Positions 1 to 7,214 of a DNA stretch of 7,769 nt are shown here, piece by piece. The DNA is taken from the NCBI GenBank assembly GCA_036377415.1, contig DASUYK010000096.1:1-7769 (forward strand), read 5' to 3'. Origin of the DNA: DASUPK01 sp036377415 (GTDB lineage Bacteria > Actinomycetota > Thermoleophilia > Solirubrobacterales > 70-9). The notes under the pieces are model-generated. The model was not told the origin of the DNA, did not search any database, and was given only the letters and a program-made list of their open reading frames with translations. Every line of letters begins with the position of its first letter. The stretch's first letter is position 1. The translations under genes were made by a program, and so were the position numbers.

Positions 1-2
1 GG

Positions 3-332
3 TTCTTCGCGATCCCGGGCATGCCCCTCGAGGACGTGCGCGACCCGACGGGCGCCGGCGACAGCTTCGCGGGCGGCTTCCTGGGCTACCTCGACTCGGC
101 CCGGGGCAGCGACGGGGAGCTCGACCAGGCCACGCTGCGCCGCGCGATGGTCTACGGCTCGGTGATGGCCTCGTTCAACGTCGAGGACTTCGGCACCGAG
201 CGCGTCCGCTCGCTGACGCGCGAGGAGATCGACCGGCGCCTCCGGGATTTCCGGCGGATCACCCATTTCGAGGCGGAACCGGCGCAGATGCGAGGGCGTT
301 CCGAGGCGGTAGCCGAGGAACGACCCGTTTGA
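3..332 (+). CDS. PfkB-family carbohydrate kinase, C-terminal part (5' truncated by window edge)
   Basis: This is the last ~110 codons of a ribokinase/PfkB-superfamily kinase, which transfers phosphate from ATP to a sugar or nucleoside hydroxyl in the cytoplasm. The frame is open from base 3, so the gene starts outside the window and the internal ATG at 21 is not its start. The PfkB signature 2 is clear: DPTGAGDSFAGGF, with the catalytic-base Asp of GAGD encoded at 60-62 and the anion-hole glycines just before it. After it come the helical C-terminal segment (MASFNVEDFG) and a charged end (LTREEIDRRL, then RITHFE). This layout resembles the broad COG0524 sugar-kinase group. The substrate cannot be told because the sugar-binding lid lies upstream. 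The next gene starts 18 nt after the TGA, in the same reading frame and presumably in the same operon. Confidence 0.9.
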   Translation, partial: FFAIPGMPLEDVRDPTGAGDSFAGGFLGYLDSARGSDGELDQATLRRAMVYGSVMASFNVEDFGTERVRSLTREEIDRRLRDFRRITHFEAEPAQMRGRSEAVAEERPV

Positions 333-350
333 CGGGGGCCGCACGGAGCC

Positions 351-872
351 TTGACCGACCTGACGCCGCCGCTGTCCGCCGAGGACCACGTCGAAGGGCC
401 CGATCACGCACCGCTCGAGCTTGTCATGTTCGGCGACTTCCAATGCCCCTACACCGCCGCCGCCCATCCGATCGTCCGGCGAGTGCGCGATCGGCTCGGG
501 AACCGGCTCCTGTTCGCCTTCCGTCACTTTCCTCTCCGTGACGTTCACCCGGACGCGCAGCGGGCGGCGGAGGCGGCCGAGTCGGCGGCGGCGCAGGGAG
601 CGTTCTGGGAGATGCACGACCTGATCTTCGAGGCGCCGGGGCCGCTCACCCGGGAGGATCTGGTTGCGCACGCCGTGGCGCTCGGCCTCGACTCGGCGCG
701 GATCGCCGAAGAACTCGATTCCTCACTTCACGCCCTCCGCGTCGAGCGCGACGTGGACAGCGGCCGGGCGAGCGGCGTTGGCGGGACCCCCGCCTTCTTC
801 GTCGGCGGCCGCCTCCACAAGGCCCCCCACGACGTGGCGAGCCTGATCAGCGCCCTGGAAGCCTCGGCGTAG
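351..872 (+). CDS. DsbA-like thioredoxin-fold protein with a single-cysteine CPYT motif
   Basis: A 173-aa protein of the DsbA/Thioredoxin_4 type. Residues 22-31 form the first core strand, ending in FGDFQCPYT with Cys32 at the active-site position. The helical insert spans about 65-140 (GAFWEMHDLIF is typical of the family). The cis-proline loop GGTPAFF has Pro147. The usual CxxC is CPYT here, and Cys32 is the only cysteine in the protein, so it cannot form an intramolecular disulfide. A monothiol reductase, glutaredoxin-like or S-transferase-like role is more likely than classical disulfide oxidation. There is no signal peptide or membrane segment, so it is predicted cytoplasmic. TTG at 351 is the first possible start after an in-frame stop at 330-332. 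A GGAG at 345-348 sits too close to be a good ribosome site, so coupling to the kinase 18 nt upstream is likely. The physiological partner is unknown. Confidence 0.85.
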   Translation: MTDLTPPLSAEDHVEGPDHAPLELVMFGDFQCPYTAAAHPIVRRVRDRLGNRLLFAFRHFPLRDVHPDAQRAAEAAESAAAQGAFWEMHDLIFEAPGPLTREDLVAHAVALGLDSARIAEELDSSLHALRVERDVDSGRASGVGGTPAFFVGGRLHKAPHDVASLISALEASA

Positions 873-907
873 GCGTCACATATCGCTTGCCCGAATCACC
901 GCCGTGA

Positions 908-913
908 GATACT
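908..913 (+). promoter_or_regulatory. Possible -10 element of the citrate synthase promoter
   Basis: GATACT matches four of six positions of TATAAT. A TTGCCC at 887-892 could serve as the -35, but the spacer is only 15 nt. Taking TACTGG at 910-915 instead gives 17 nt but a poorer hexamer. The 105-nt gap before citrate synthase is the largest intergenic space in the window, which supports a promoter here. Transcription would start near 920, giving a leader of about 58 nt. This is a weak call made by eye. Confidence 0.3.
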
Positions 914-934
914 GGCGTCTGGGCGTTTACGCGA

Positions 935-956
935 GGGCGCGCCGCGGGCGCGACCC
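935..956 (+). other. Strong GC hairpin in the citrate synthase leader
   Basis: GGGCGCGCC (935-943) and GGCGCG-A-CCC (947-956) can pair as nine G-C base pairs around a 3-nt GCG loop, with a single bulged A at 953. The stem is followed by GTTT (957-960). The Shine-Dalgarno begins ten bases after the stem. It could be a weak intrinsic terminator for the upstream kinase-thioredoxin operon, an attenuator, or an mRNA-stabilising leader structure. The T-run is too short to settle on termination. Confidence 0.4.
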
Positions 957-966
957 GTTTCATGTC

Positions 967-974
967 AAGGAGGT
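967..974 (+). promoter_or_regulatory. Shine-Dalgarno of citrate synthase
   Basis: AAGGAGGT is a full-strength match to the anti-Shine-Dalgarno, four bases before the ATG at 978. It fixes the start of citrate synthase. It is the only strong ribosome site I see in the window, and most other genes lack one. Confidence 0.85.
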
Positions 975-977
975 CCG

Positions 978-2381
<1,404 letters not shown>

Positions 2382-2406
2382 CCAAACCGGGCGCTTCTGA
2401 CGGCGC

Positions 2407-2748
2407 ATGAGCTGGAAGGTGACCGTGCGGCACGGATCGACGGTGAAGAGAAAGAAGTTCGGGTCGCTCGACCAGGCGCTCGACGAGGCTCGGAGCCGCA
2501 TCGACGAGGTTCGCCGCGAGGGCCGGCTGCCGACCGTGAAGATGCTCCGCGAGTTCACCCCCGACCAGCGGGTCCAGGCGCGAATCGAGATCTCGGGTCC
2601 CGGCCTGATTCGCTCGCCCGAGGGCGGGATCGATGTGATGGGCGACGGCGCTCTGATCGCCTACATGGGCACGATCCGCAAGGAGCCGATCGAGGCGGAC
2701 TCTCTCGACCAGGCGATCGAGCTGCTTCGCGACGCCCTGGCCTCCTGA
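2407..2748 (+). CDS. Small basic protein of unknown function with duplicated SLDQA element
   Basis: A 113-aa cytoplasmic protein I do not recognise. The N-terminal 35 residues read as two short strands and an amphipathic helix: SWKVTVRHG, then KRKKFGS, then LDQALDEARSRIDEV. The C-terminal third repeats the pattern: GALIAYMG, then IRKEPIEADS, then LDQAIELLRDAL. SLDQA occurs at residues 20-24 and again at 99-103, suggesting an internal duplication of a beta-beta-alpha unit. The middle (41-80) is less patterned and contains a short Gly-rich ISGPGLIRSPEGG stretch. The first unit loosely resembles the Arm-type DNA-binding domain of tyrosine recombinases (Trp at the start, basic hairpin, helix), but that is only a visual likeness and no catalytic domain follows. 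The gene starts 25 nt after the citrate synthase stop with no Shine-Dalgarno, so it may be cotranscribed. Its codon bias matches its neighbours, which supports a real gene. Confidence 0.72.
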   Translation: MSWKVTVRHGSTVKRKKFGSLDQALDEARSRIDEVRREGRLPTVKMLREFTPDQRVQARIEISGPGLIRSPEGGIDVMGDGALIAYMGTIRKEPIEADSLDQAIELLRDALAS

Positions 2749-2758
2749 GGCACGCGGC

Positions 2759-2764
2759 TAACCT
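2759..2764 (+). promoter_or_regulatory. Possible -10 (TAACCT) of a leaderless transcript
   Basis: TAACCT fits the TANNNT -10 pattern of actinobacteria and ends eight bases before the ATG at 2773. No Shine-Dalgarno is present. This spacing would put the transcription start at or next to the ATG. The alternative is simple read-through from 2407-2748, only 24 nt upstream. Confidence 0.35.
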
Positions 2765-2772
2765 GCCCACCG

Positions 2773-3066
2773 ATGAGCGAGAGCGTCGAGGCCGGCCGGC
2801 GAGTGCGGTTGCCGAGCGGAGCGGAGCGGCCGATTCAGGTTTATGTAAACGGCGTCGAGCAGTCCGAGGGAGCCGAGTACTCGATTCACGGCCGCGAGAT
2901 CGTCTTCTCGAGGCCCCTGATGAAGGAGAAGGTGAGCAGCGGCCGCTGGCTGGCGATGACGCTGGGGCTGTTCGGTAGCTATGGCAAGAACGAGACCGTG
3001 GACGTGCACTTCCGTCGCGGCGGGACGATGCAGGTGATATCGAACGCCGAGATCCTGCCCGGCTGA
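2773..3066 (+). CDS. Small beta-rich protein of unknown function
   Basis: A 97-aa protein without a recognised family. Residues 19-50 look like consecutive beta strands (RPIQVYVNGVEQ, then AEYSIHGREIVFSRPL). They resemble the YVNG...DY...IxF pattern seen in beta-sandwich or phage-surface modules, although nothing else here is phage-like. A hydrophobic stretch follows (GRWLAMTLGLFGSY, about 57-70), too short and mixed for a confident membrane helix. The protein ends with strands containing VDVHFRRGG. It has no signal peptide and no cysteines. The ATG at 2773 is the first start in a frame that fits the 24-nt gap after the previous gene, and it lacks a ribosome site. Its TGA overlaps the ATG of the luciferase-like gene by one base (TGATG at 3064-3068), so the two are very probably translationally coupled. 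A shared job with that oxidoreductase is possible but unproven. Confidence 0.72.
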   Translation: MSESVEAGRRVRLPSGAERPIQVYVNGVEQSEGAEYSIHGREIVFSRPLMKEKVSSGRWLAMTLGLFGSYGKNETVDVHFRRGGTMQVISNAEILPG

Positions 3067-3998
3067 TGCGTGTCTGCCTGATGATCGAGGGACAGGAGTC
3101 CGTCGGCTGGGATCAGTGGCTCGCCCTTGCGAGGGCCTGCGAGGTGGGCCCGATCGAGGCGCTGTTCCGCTCCGACCACTACCTCTCGGTCATGGGCCAG
3201 AGCGGCCGTGGTTCGCTCGATGCCTGGAGCACGATCGCGGCGCTCGCCGCCGTGACCTCGACGCTCCGGCTCGGCGCCCTCGTCTCGCCGGTCACCTTCC
3301 GGCACCCCTCCGTGCTGGCGAAGGCGGTGGTCACCGCCGACCATGTCTCGGGAGGCGGAAGGATCGAGCTGGGAATGGGCGCGGGATGGCACGAGGCGGA
3401 GCACCGCGCCTACGGATTCCCCTTCCCCGGGACGGGCGATCGATTCCGGATGCTCGAGGAGCAGATCGAGATCATCCGGCGGCAGTGGGACGAGGGATCA
3501 TTCGACTTCCCGGGCGAGCACTACGGAATCGAGCGGCTGGACGCCCTCCCCAAGCCGCTCTCGGCGCCGAACCTGATCGTTGGCGGCAGGGCGCGCCGCC
3601 TGAGCCTCGCTCTCGCGGCCCGCTGGGCGAACGAGTACAACCTCGTGATGATGGGGACGGATGAGTGTCGTGCTGCGGTCCCGGCGATCGTCGGGGCATG
3701 GCAGCGGACGGACCGGCCGCGACCGACGATATCGCTGATGACCGGAGGCGTGGTCGGCTCCGATCGGCTGGACCTGCTCGAGCGGGTCCACCGGGTCGCG
3801 GAGATCCGCGGCGAGGACGCGGCCGATCCCGAGGCCTACCTGCGCCAGCTTCCCCCCAATTGGCTGATCGGGACCGTCGCGGAGGTCCGGAAGCGCATCG
3901 GGGAGCTCGAGAGGGTAGGGGTCGAACGGCTGATGCTGCAGTACCTGCACCATGACGATCTCGACGGCGTCGACCTGATCGCCGAGCTGGCGGGCTAG
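3066..3998 (+). CDS. Luciferase-like (LLM) oxidoreductase, probably F420-dependent
   Basis: A 310-aa TIM-barrel flavin/F420 oxidoreductase of the bacterial-luciferase superfamily. Signs are SDHYLS at 36-41 (the Asp-His pair is characteristic of F420-using members such as Fgd), the strand TLRLGALVSPVTFRHP (66-81), GRIELGMGAGWHEAEHRAYG (98-117) and the following RFRMLEEQ helix (126-133). The phosphate-binding-like NLIVGGRARR lies at 169-178. Length is normal for the family. These enzymes transfer hydride between cofactor F420 (or FMN) and an organic substrate in the cytosol. The substrate is not predictable: oxidations of alcohols, sugars and xenobiotics all occur. The start is fixed by the one-base overlap with the preceding small gene. 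Its stop lies 16 nt from the stop of the convergent acyl-CoA dehydrogenase gene. F420 use is inferred from the SDH motif; an FMN-dependent monooxygenase is the main alternative. Confidence 0.9.
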   Translation: MRVCLMIEGQESVGWDQWLALARACEVGPIEALFRSDHYLSVMGQSGRGSLDAWSTIAALAAVTSTLRLGALVSPVTFRHPSVLAKAVVTADHVSGGGRIELGMGAGWHEAEHRAYGFPFPGTGDRFRMLEEQIEIIRRQWDEGSFDFPGEHYGIERLDALPKPLSAPNLIVGGRARRLSLALAARWANEYNLVMMGTDECRAAVPAIVGAWQRTDRPRPTISLMTGGVVGSDRLDLLERVHRVAEIRGEDAADPEAYLRQLPPNWLIGTVAEVRKRIGELERVGVERLMLQYLHHDDLDGVDLIAELAG

Positions 3999-4014
3999 CA
4001 GCGCAGAGACTCGG

Positions 4015-5034
4015 CTAGGCCGGTACGACAGCGCTCGAGCCTAGCCCGGAGAGCTCGGCGACCCGCTCGCGATGCTCGCGAGGGGTTCCGAGCATGCGGC
4101 CGGCGACCCGGCCGCGCTTCAGCCAGAACTGGAGGTCGTGCTCCCAGGTGAAGCCGATCCCGCCGAGGACCTGAAGGGCCGAGGCGGGGACCTGCCAGCC
4201 CGCGTCGGCGGCGCGGGCCCCGGCCATCGCCGCGGCCATCGGCAGTGACTCGGGCTCGGCGTCCGCCGTCCAGGCGGCGTAGTAGGTGAGCGAGCGCGAC
4301 TCCTCCGTCGCCAGCAGCATCGCGGCACAGCGGTGTCCGATGCCCTGGTAGGCGCCGATCGGGCGCCCGAACTGCTCCCGCTCGCGCGCATAGGTGACGG
4401 CCATCTCGAGGGTCCGCTGCGCGATCCCGGTGAGCTCGGCCGCGATCGCCACCGCGAGCCGATCCCGTCCGGCACCGGCGTCGCCGGGAAGCCGCTCGCC
4501 GGCAGCCTCCGTTGCCAGGCCGTAGGACCGGGTCGCGTCGATCGCCTCGAGCGGTTCGAAATCGACCTCGGAGGCGGGCGCGACCAGCGCCCCCTCGCCA
4601 TCGAACGTGACGACGACGTCAGCCGTGGGCAGATCGCAGAACATCGTGCTCTCCCCCTCGGCGAAGCCGCCGAACGACCCGGTCGCCTCGCCGGAGGCGA
4701 GCTTCGGCAGCCACTCCGCGCGCTGATCGTCCGACCCCGCCGCGGAGATCACCAGGGCCGCCCCCGCGGTTCCGAGCAGGGGGCTCGGAGCGCACCCGTA
4801 ACCGGATTCCTCGAGCAGGACCGCTAGCTCGATCGCGCCCAGACCCTGGCCGCCGTCCTCCTCGGCGACCGCGATCCCGGGCCAGCCGAGCTCGGAGATC
4901 TCCCGCCAGAGCGCGTCGTCGTAGGAACGAGACTCGGCCAGCTCGCGCACCTTCTCGGGCTTGAAGCGCGAAGCGAGAAACTCGTTCGCCGTCCGCATGA
5001 TCTCCCGCTGCTCGTCGCTCAGGTCGAAGTTCAC
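4015..5034 (-). CDS. Acyl-CoA dehydrogenase, short non-catalytic-type subunit
   Basis: A 339-aa acyl-CoA dehydrogenase, shorter than the usual ~380. The N-terminal helical domain begins DLSDEQREIM. The middle beta domain is eroded: the usual substrate/FAD signature (T/S-E-P-x-x-G-S-D) is reduced to FAEGEST at 124-130. The C-terminal helical domain is well kept, with YAREREQFGRPIGAYQ (215-230; the Arg and QFG contact FAD across the dimer) and QVLGGIGFTWEHD (288-300). Neither family position for the catalytic Glu is filled: the helix-G site (near 193) and the C-terminal site (LGTPREH, 315-321) lack it. This fits the structural partner of an alpha2beta2 enzyme, as in M. tuberculosis ChsE1-ChsE2 and ChsE4-ChsE5, which oxidise sterol side-chain CoA esters. 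GTG start at 5034; an AGGA overlaps the stop of the partner gene 10 nt upstream, indicating coupled translation. Substrate is unknown. Confidence 0.9.
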   Translation of the reverse strand: MNFDLSDEQREIMRTANEFLASRFKPEKVRELAESRSYDDALWREISELGWPGIAVAEEDGGQGLGAIELAVLLEESGYGCAPSPLLGTAGAALVISAAGSDDQRAEWLPKLASGEATGSFGGFAEGESTMFCDLPTADVVVTFDGEGALVAPASEVDFEPLEAIDATRSYGLATEAAGERLPGDAGAGRDRLAVAIAAELTGIAQRTLEMAVTYAREREQFGRPIGAYQGIGHRCAAMLLATEESRSLTYYAAWTADAEPESLPMAAAMAGARAADAGWQVPASALQVLGGIGFTWEHDLQFWLKRGRVAGRMLGTPREHRERVAELSGLGSSAVVPA

Positions 5035-5044
5035 GGTGCCCGTC

Positions 5045-6184
5045 CTATCTCAGCCTGGGAAGCCCGAGCACGCGCTCGGCGATGATGTTCTTCAGCACCT
5101 CGGTCGTGCCGCCCTCGATCGAGTTCGCGCGGGCCCGCAGGAAGCGGTAGCTCCAGTCCGTCCCGGCCCTCATCCCCTCAGGACCAAGCACCTCGTTCCC
5201 GAGCTCGGTCAGCGCCTGGTTGTAGTCCGCCCACTGCCACTTGCTGAGCGAGCCCTCGGGCCCGGGAATCCCGGTCTTCATCGTCTGGGTGAGCGCCCGG
5301 AGGGCGCCGAGACGCATCGCCTCGATCCCGATCTGGAGCTCGGCGATCCGCTGGCGGATCACGGGGTCGTCGTCGAGACCGCGCTCGCGAATCACTGCCA
5401 GCAGGTCCTCGATCGAGCGCTTCAGGCCCATCACGGCAGCGGCGCCGAGTCCGGCTCGCTCGAACATAAGGGTGGTGATCGCGACCTGCCAGCCGCCGCC
5501 GACCTCGCCGATCACGTTCTCGTCCGGGACCTCGGCCTCCTCCATGAAGATCTCGTTGAACTCGGCCTCCCCGGTGATCTGGCGGAGCGGGCGCACCTCG
5601 ACCCCGGGCTGGTCCATGTCGCAGATGAAGTAGGTGATCCCCTTGTGCTTCGGGGCGTCCTGGTCGGTGCGGGCGAGCAGCATGCACCACTTCGCCTCGT
5701 GCGCGTAGGTGGTCCAGACCTTCTGGCCGGTAACCCTCCAGGTCCCGTTCGCCTTCACCGCCCGGGTCTTGAGCGAGGCCAGGTCCGACCCTGACTCGGG
5801 CTCGGAGAACCCCTGGCACCAGATCTCGTCGCCGGAGAGGATCGGCTCGAGATAGCGCTTCTTCTGATCCTCGCTGCCGTGGGCGATCACGACCGGGCCG
5901 CCCATCACCAGGCCGAGCACGTTCGCCGGCAGCGGCACCCGCTGCCGGGCGAGCTCCTCGTTGAAGATCGACTGCTCGATCAGGGTCGCGCCCCTTCCGC
6001 CGTACTCCTCCGGCCAGGAGATTCCCGCCCAGCCGGCCTCGTGCATCCGCTTCTGCCAGTCGCGGCGAAACTCGAACTCGGCGGCATCATCGCCCTCAGG
6101 GGCCGGGCCGGGATGATTCTCCTGGAGCCAGCTCCGCACCTCGTCACGAAAGGCCGCCTCGGACACGGTCAGCGTCAGATCCAC
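5045..6184 (-). CDS. Acyl-CoA dehydrogenase, catalytic large subunit
   Basis: A 379-aa FAD-dependent acyl-CoA dehydrogenase that introduces a trans-2 double bond into an acyl-CoA. The N-terminal helical domain includes WPEEYGGRGA (57-66). Signature 1 is intact: WCQGFSEPESGSDLASLKT (122-140). The middle beta domain has GTWRVTGQKVWTTYAHEAKW (147-166). At the C terminus NSIEGGTTEVLKNIIAERVLG (354-374) has Gly where medium-chain enzymes have the catalytic Glu. Instead Glu242 in LMFERAG sits in helix G, the position used by isovaleryl-CoA and long-chain dehydrogenases and by ChsE4 of M. tuberculosis. It therefore looks catalytically competent, with the base on helix G. The FAD-contacting RxQFG motif is missing here but present in the downstream partner, strongly suggesting a mixed complex. 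GTG start at 6184, no Shine-Dalgarno, and a TANNNT box seven bases upstream. Likely substrates are branched or sterol-like CoA esters, by analogy only. Confidence 0.95.
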   Translation of the reverse strand: MDLTLTVSEAAFRDEVRSWLQENHPGPAPEGDDAAEFEFRRDWQKRMHEAGWAGISWPEEYGGRGATLIEQSIFNEELARQRVPLPANVLGLVMGGPVVIAHGSEDQKKRYLEPILSGDEIWCQGFSEPESGSDLASLKTRAVKANGTWRVTGQKVWTTYAHEAKWCMLLARTDQDAPKHKGITYFICDMDQPGVEVRPLRQITGEAEFNEIFMEEAEVPDENVIGEVGGGWQVAITTLMFERAGLGAAAVMGLKRSIEDLLAVIRERGLDDDPVIRQRIAELQIGIEAMRLGALRALTQTMKTGIPGPEGSLSKWQWADYNQALTELGNEVLGPEGMRAGTDWSYRFLRARANSIEGGTTEVLKNIIAERVLGLPRLR

Positions 6185-6191
6185 GCGTCGG

Positions 6192-6197
6192 AGACTA
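6192..6197 (-). promoter_or_regulatory. Probable -10 (TAGTCT) of a leaderless promoter for the acyl-CoA dehydrogenase pair
   Basis: Read on the minus strand, TAGTCT fits TANNNT and ends seven bases before the GTG at 6184. There is no Shine-Dalgarno between them. That spacing is what a transcript beginning at the start codon would have. A 17-nt spacer would put the -35 hexamer at 6215-6220, inside the palindrome described at 6205-6227. Confidence 0.5.
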
Positions 6198-6204
6198 TCG
6201 AGGG

Positions 6205-6227
6205 GACTGGCCGACTGGCCAGTCAGT
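6205..6227. promoter_or_regulatory. Candidate operator: 12-bp palindrome with tandem 8-bp repeat
   Basis: GACTGGCC occurs twice back to back (6205-6212 and 6213-6220), followed by AGTCAGT (6221-6227). The second copy with the following bases makes the perfect palindrome GACTGGCCAGTC (6213-6224). It lies between the phosphoribosyltransferase stop and the acyl-CoA dehydrogenase start, over the expected -35 region. Palindromes with this kind of ACTGGCCAGT core are typical of TetR-family sites, and TetR regulators commonly control acyl-CoA dehydrogenase genes in actinobacteria. No regulator gene is visible in the window, so assignment to TetR is inference. Confidence 0.5.
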
Positions 6228-6251
6228 GCTGCCTGCGCCGCGCCTCGGCGG

Positions 6252-7205
6252 CTAGTGGTAGATCGCGAGGAGGATGATCGCGCTCGCCACCCACACGACC
6301 GCCGCCCCGATCATCCCGTAGTCCTCGAGCAGGATCGCGTCGGTCGAGCGGGTGTCCTTGCGATCGTAGATCAGATACAGGTAGCGGAAGATCCCGTAGA
6401 TCACCGGGGGCAGGGTGATCAGCATCTTCGAGCCGATCAGCGGCGAGTTGACCGCGTAGATCGCGTAGCTCATCACCGTCGCCGCAGTGACCATCGCCAC
6501 CATCTGGTCGAGGAACGGGATCGAGTAGTGCTCGAGGACGGGCCGGGTCTGGGTTCCGGAGTGGAGCTCCGAGGTCGCCTCCTGGCGCCGCTTGGTGAAG
6601 CCGAGGAAGAGGGCGACCATCCCGGTGCAGAGCAGCAGGAACGCGGAGGCGTCGGCGTCGACGGCGACCGCGCCCGCCAGCACCCGGAGGACGAAGAGCC
6701 CTGAGATCGTCATCACGTCCAGGATCACCTCGGTCTTCAGCAGGTAGGAGTAGAGGGTGGTCCCGACCCCGTAGGCGAGGACGAGGCCGCCGACCAGCGG
6801 CTCGACCAAGAGCGCGGAACCGGCGATCCCGACGACGACCAGGATCACGGCGAGGGTGAGAGCCGTATTCGCCCCGAGCTCCCCGGCGGCGATCGGGCGG
6901 CGCCGCTTGGTCGGGTGCTGCCGGTCGAGCTCGGCATCGTGCACGTCGTTGCTCAGGTAGCCGCCGGAAGCGACCGCGCAGAACCCCGCGAAGGTGATCG
7001 TCGCGTCGACGACCGCGTCGAGCTCCCTGAACTTGGCCGAGAACAGGAGGCCGGCGAAGACGAGTAGGTTCTTCACCCACTCCTGCGGGCGCATCGCTAC
7101 GATCGCCGCGCGCACCGGCCCGCGCCGCGGCTTCGGGGTCCGGCCGTCGGCGACCCCTTCCGTCACCGCCGGCTCGGCCCGCTCCTTCGTAAGGGGGCCG
7201 AACAT
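6252..7205 (-). CDS. UbiA-family decaprenyl-phosphate phosphoribosyltransferase-like protein
   Basis: A 317-aa polytopic membrane protein of the UbiA superfamily, closest in motifs to M. tuberculosis Rv3806c. That enzyme joins decaprenyl phosphate to PRPP, giving decaprenylphosphoryl-5-phosphoribose, the donor precursor for arabinan and other ribose/arabinose glycoconjugates. After a hydrophilic N terminus (1-35), MRPQEWVKN (38-46) marks the start of homology. The first metal/phosphate motif is NDVHDAELD (Asn86, Asp87, Asp90, Asp94), followed by QHPTKRRRPIAAG (96-108), which is characteristic of the phosphoribosyltransferase branch. The second conserved region is ILDVMTISGLFVLRVLAG (161-178; Asp163, Arg174), then the cytoplasmic loop TKRRQE (204-209). 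About eight to nine hydrophobic segments are visible, the last at 297-315. ATG at 7205 has no Shine-Dalgarno. It lies 54 nt after an FAD-linked oxidase gene. Which lipid or polymer it serves in this organism is unknown. Confidence 0.88.
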   Translation of the reverse strand: MFGPLTKERAEPAVTEGVADGRTPKPRRGPVRAAIVAMRPQEWVKNLLVFAGLLFSAKFRELDAVVDATITFAGFCAVASGGYLSNDVHDAELDRQHPTKRRRPIAAGELGANTALTLAVILVVVGIAGSALLVEPLVGGLVLAYGVGTTLYSYLLKTEVILDVMTISGLFVLRVLAGAVAVDADASAFLLLCTGMVALFLGFTKRRQEATSELHSGTQTRPVLEHYSIPFLDQMVAMVTAATVMSYAIYAVNSPLIGSKMLITLPPVIYGIFRYLYLIYDRKDTRSTDAILLEDYGMIGAAVVWVASAIILLAIYH

Positions 7206-7214
7206 GAACCGGGA

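Noticed and set aside
2407..3066. The two small genes as a toxin-antitoxin pair or phage remnant
   Set aside because: There are no toxin or antitoxin motifs, the genes are 24 nt apart without overlap, their codon use matches the surroundings, and the YVNG-like strand pattern alone does not justify a phage call.
4961..5794. A 277-codon plus-strand frame antisense to the acyl-CoA dehydrogenase genes
   Set aside because: It lies wholly opposite two well-supported dehydrogenase genes and has no recognisable domain. It is a mirror of their codon bias.
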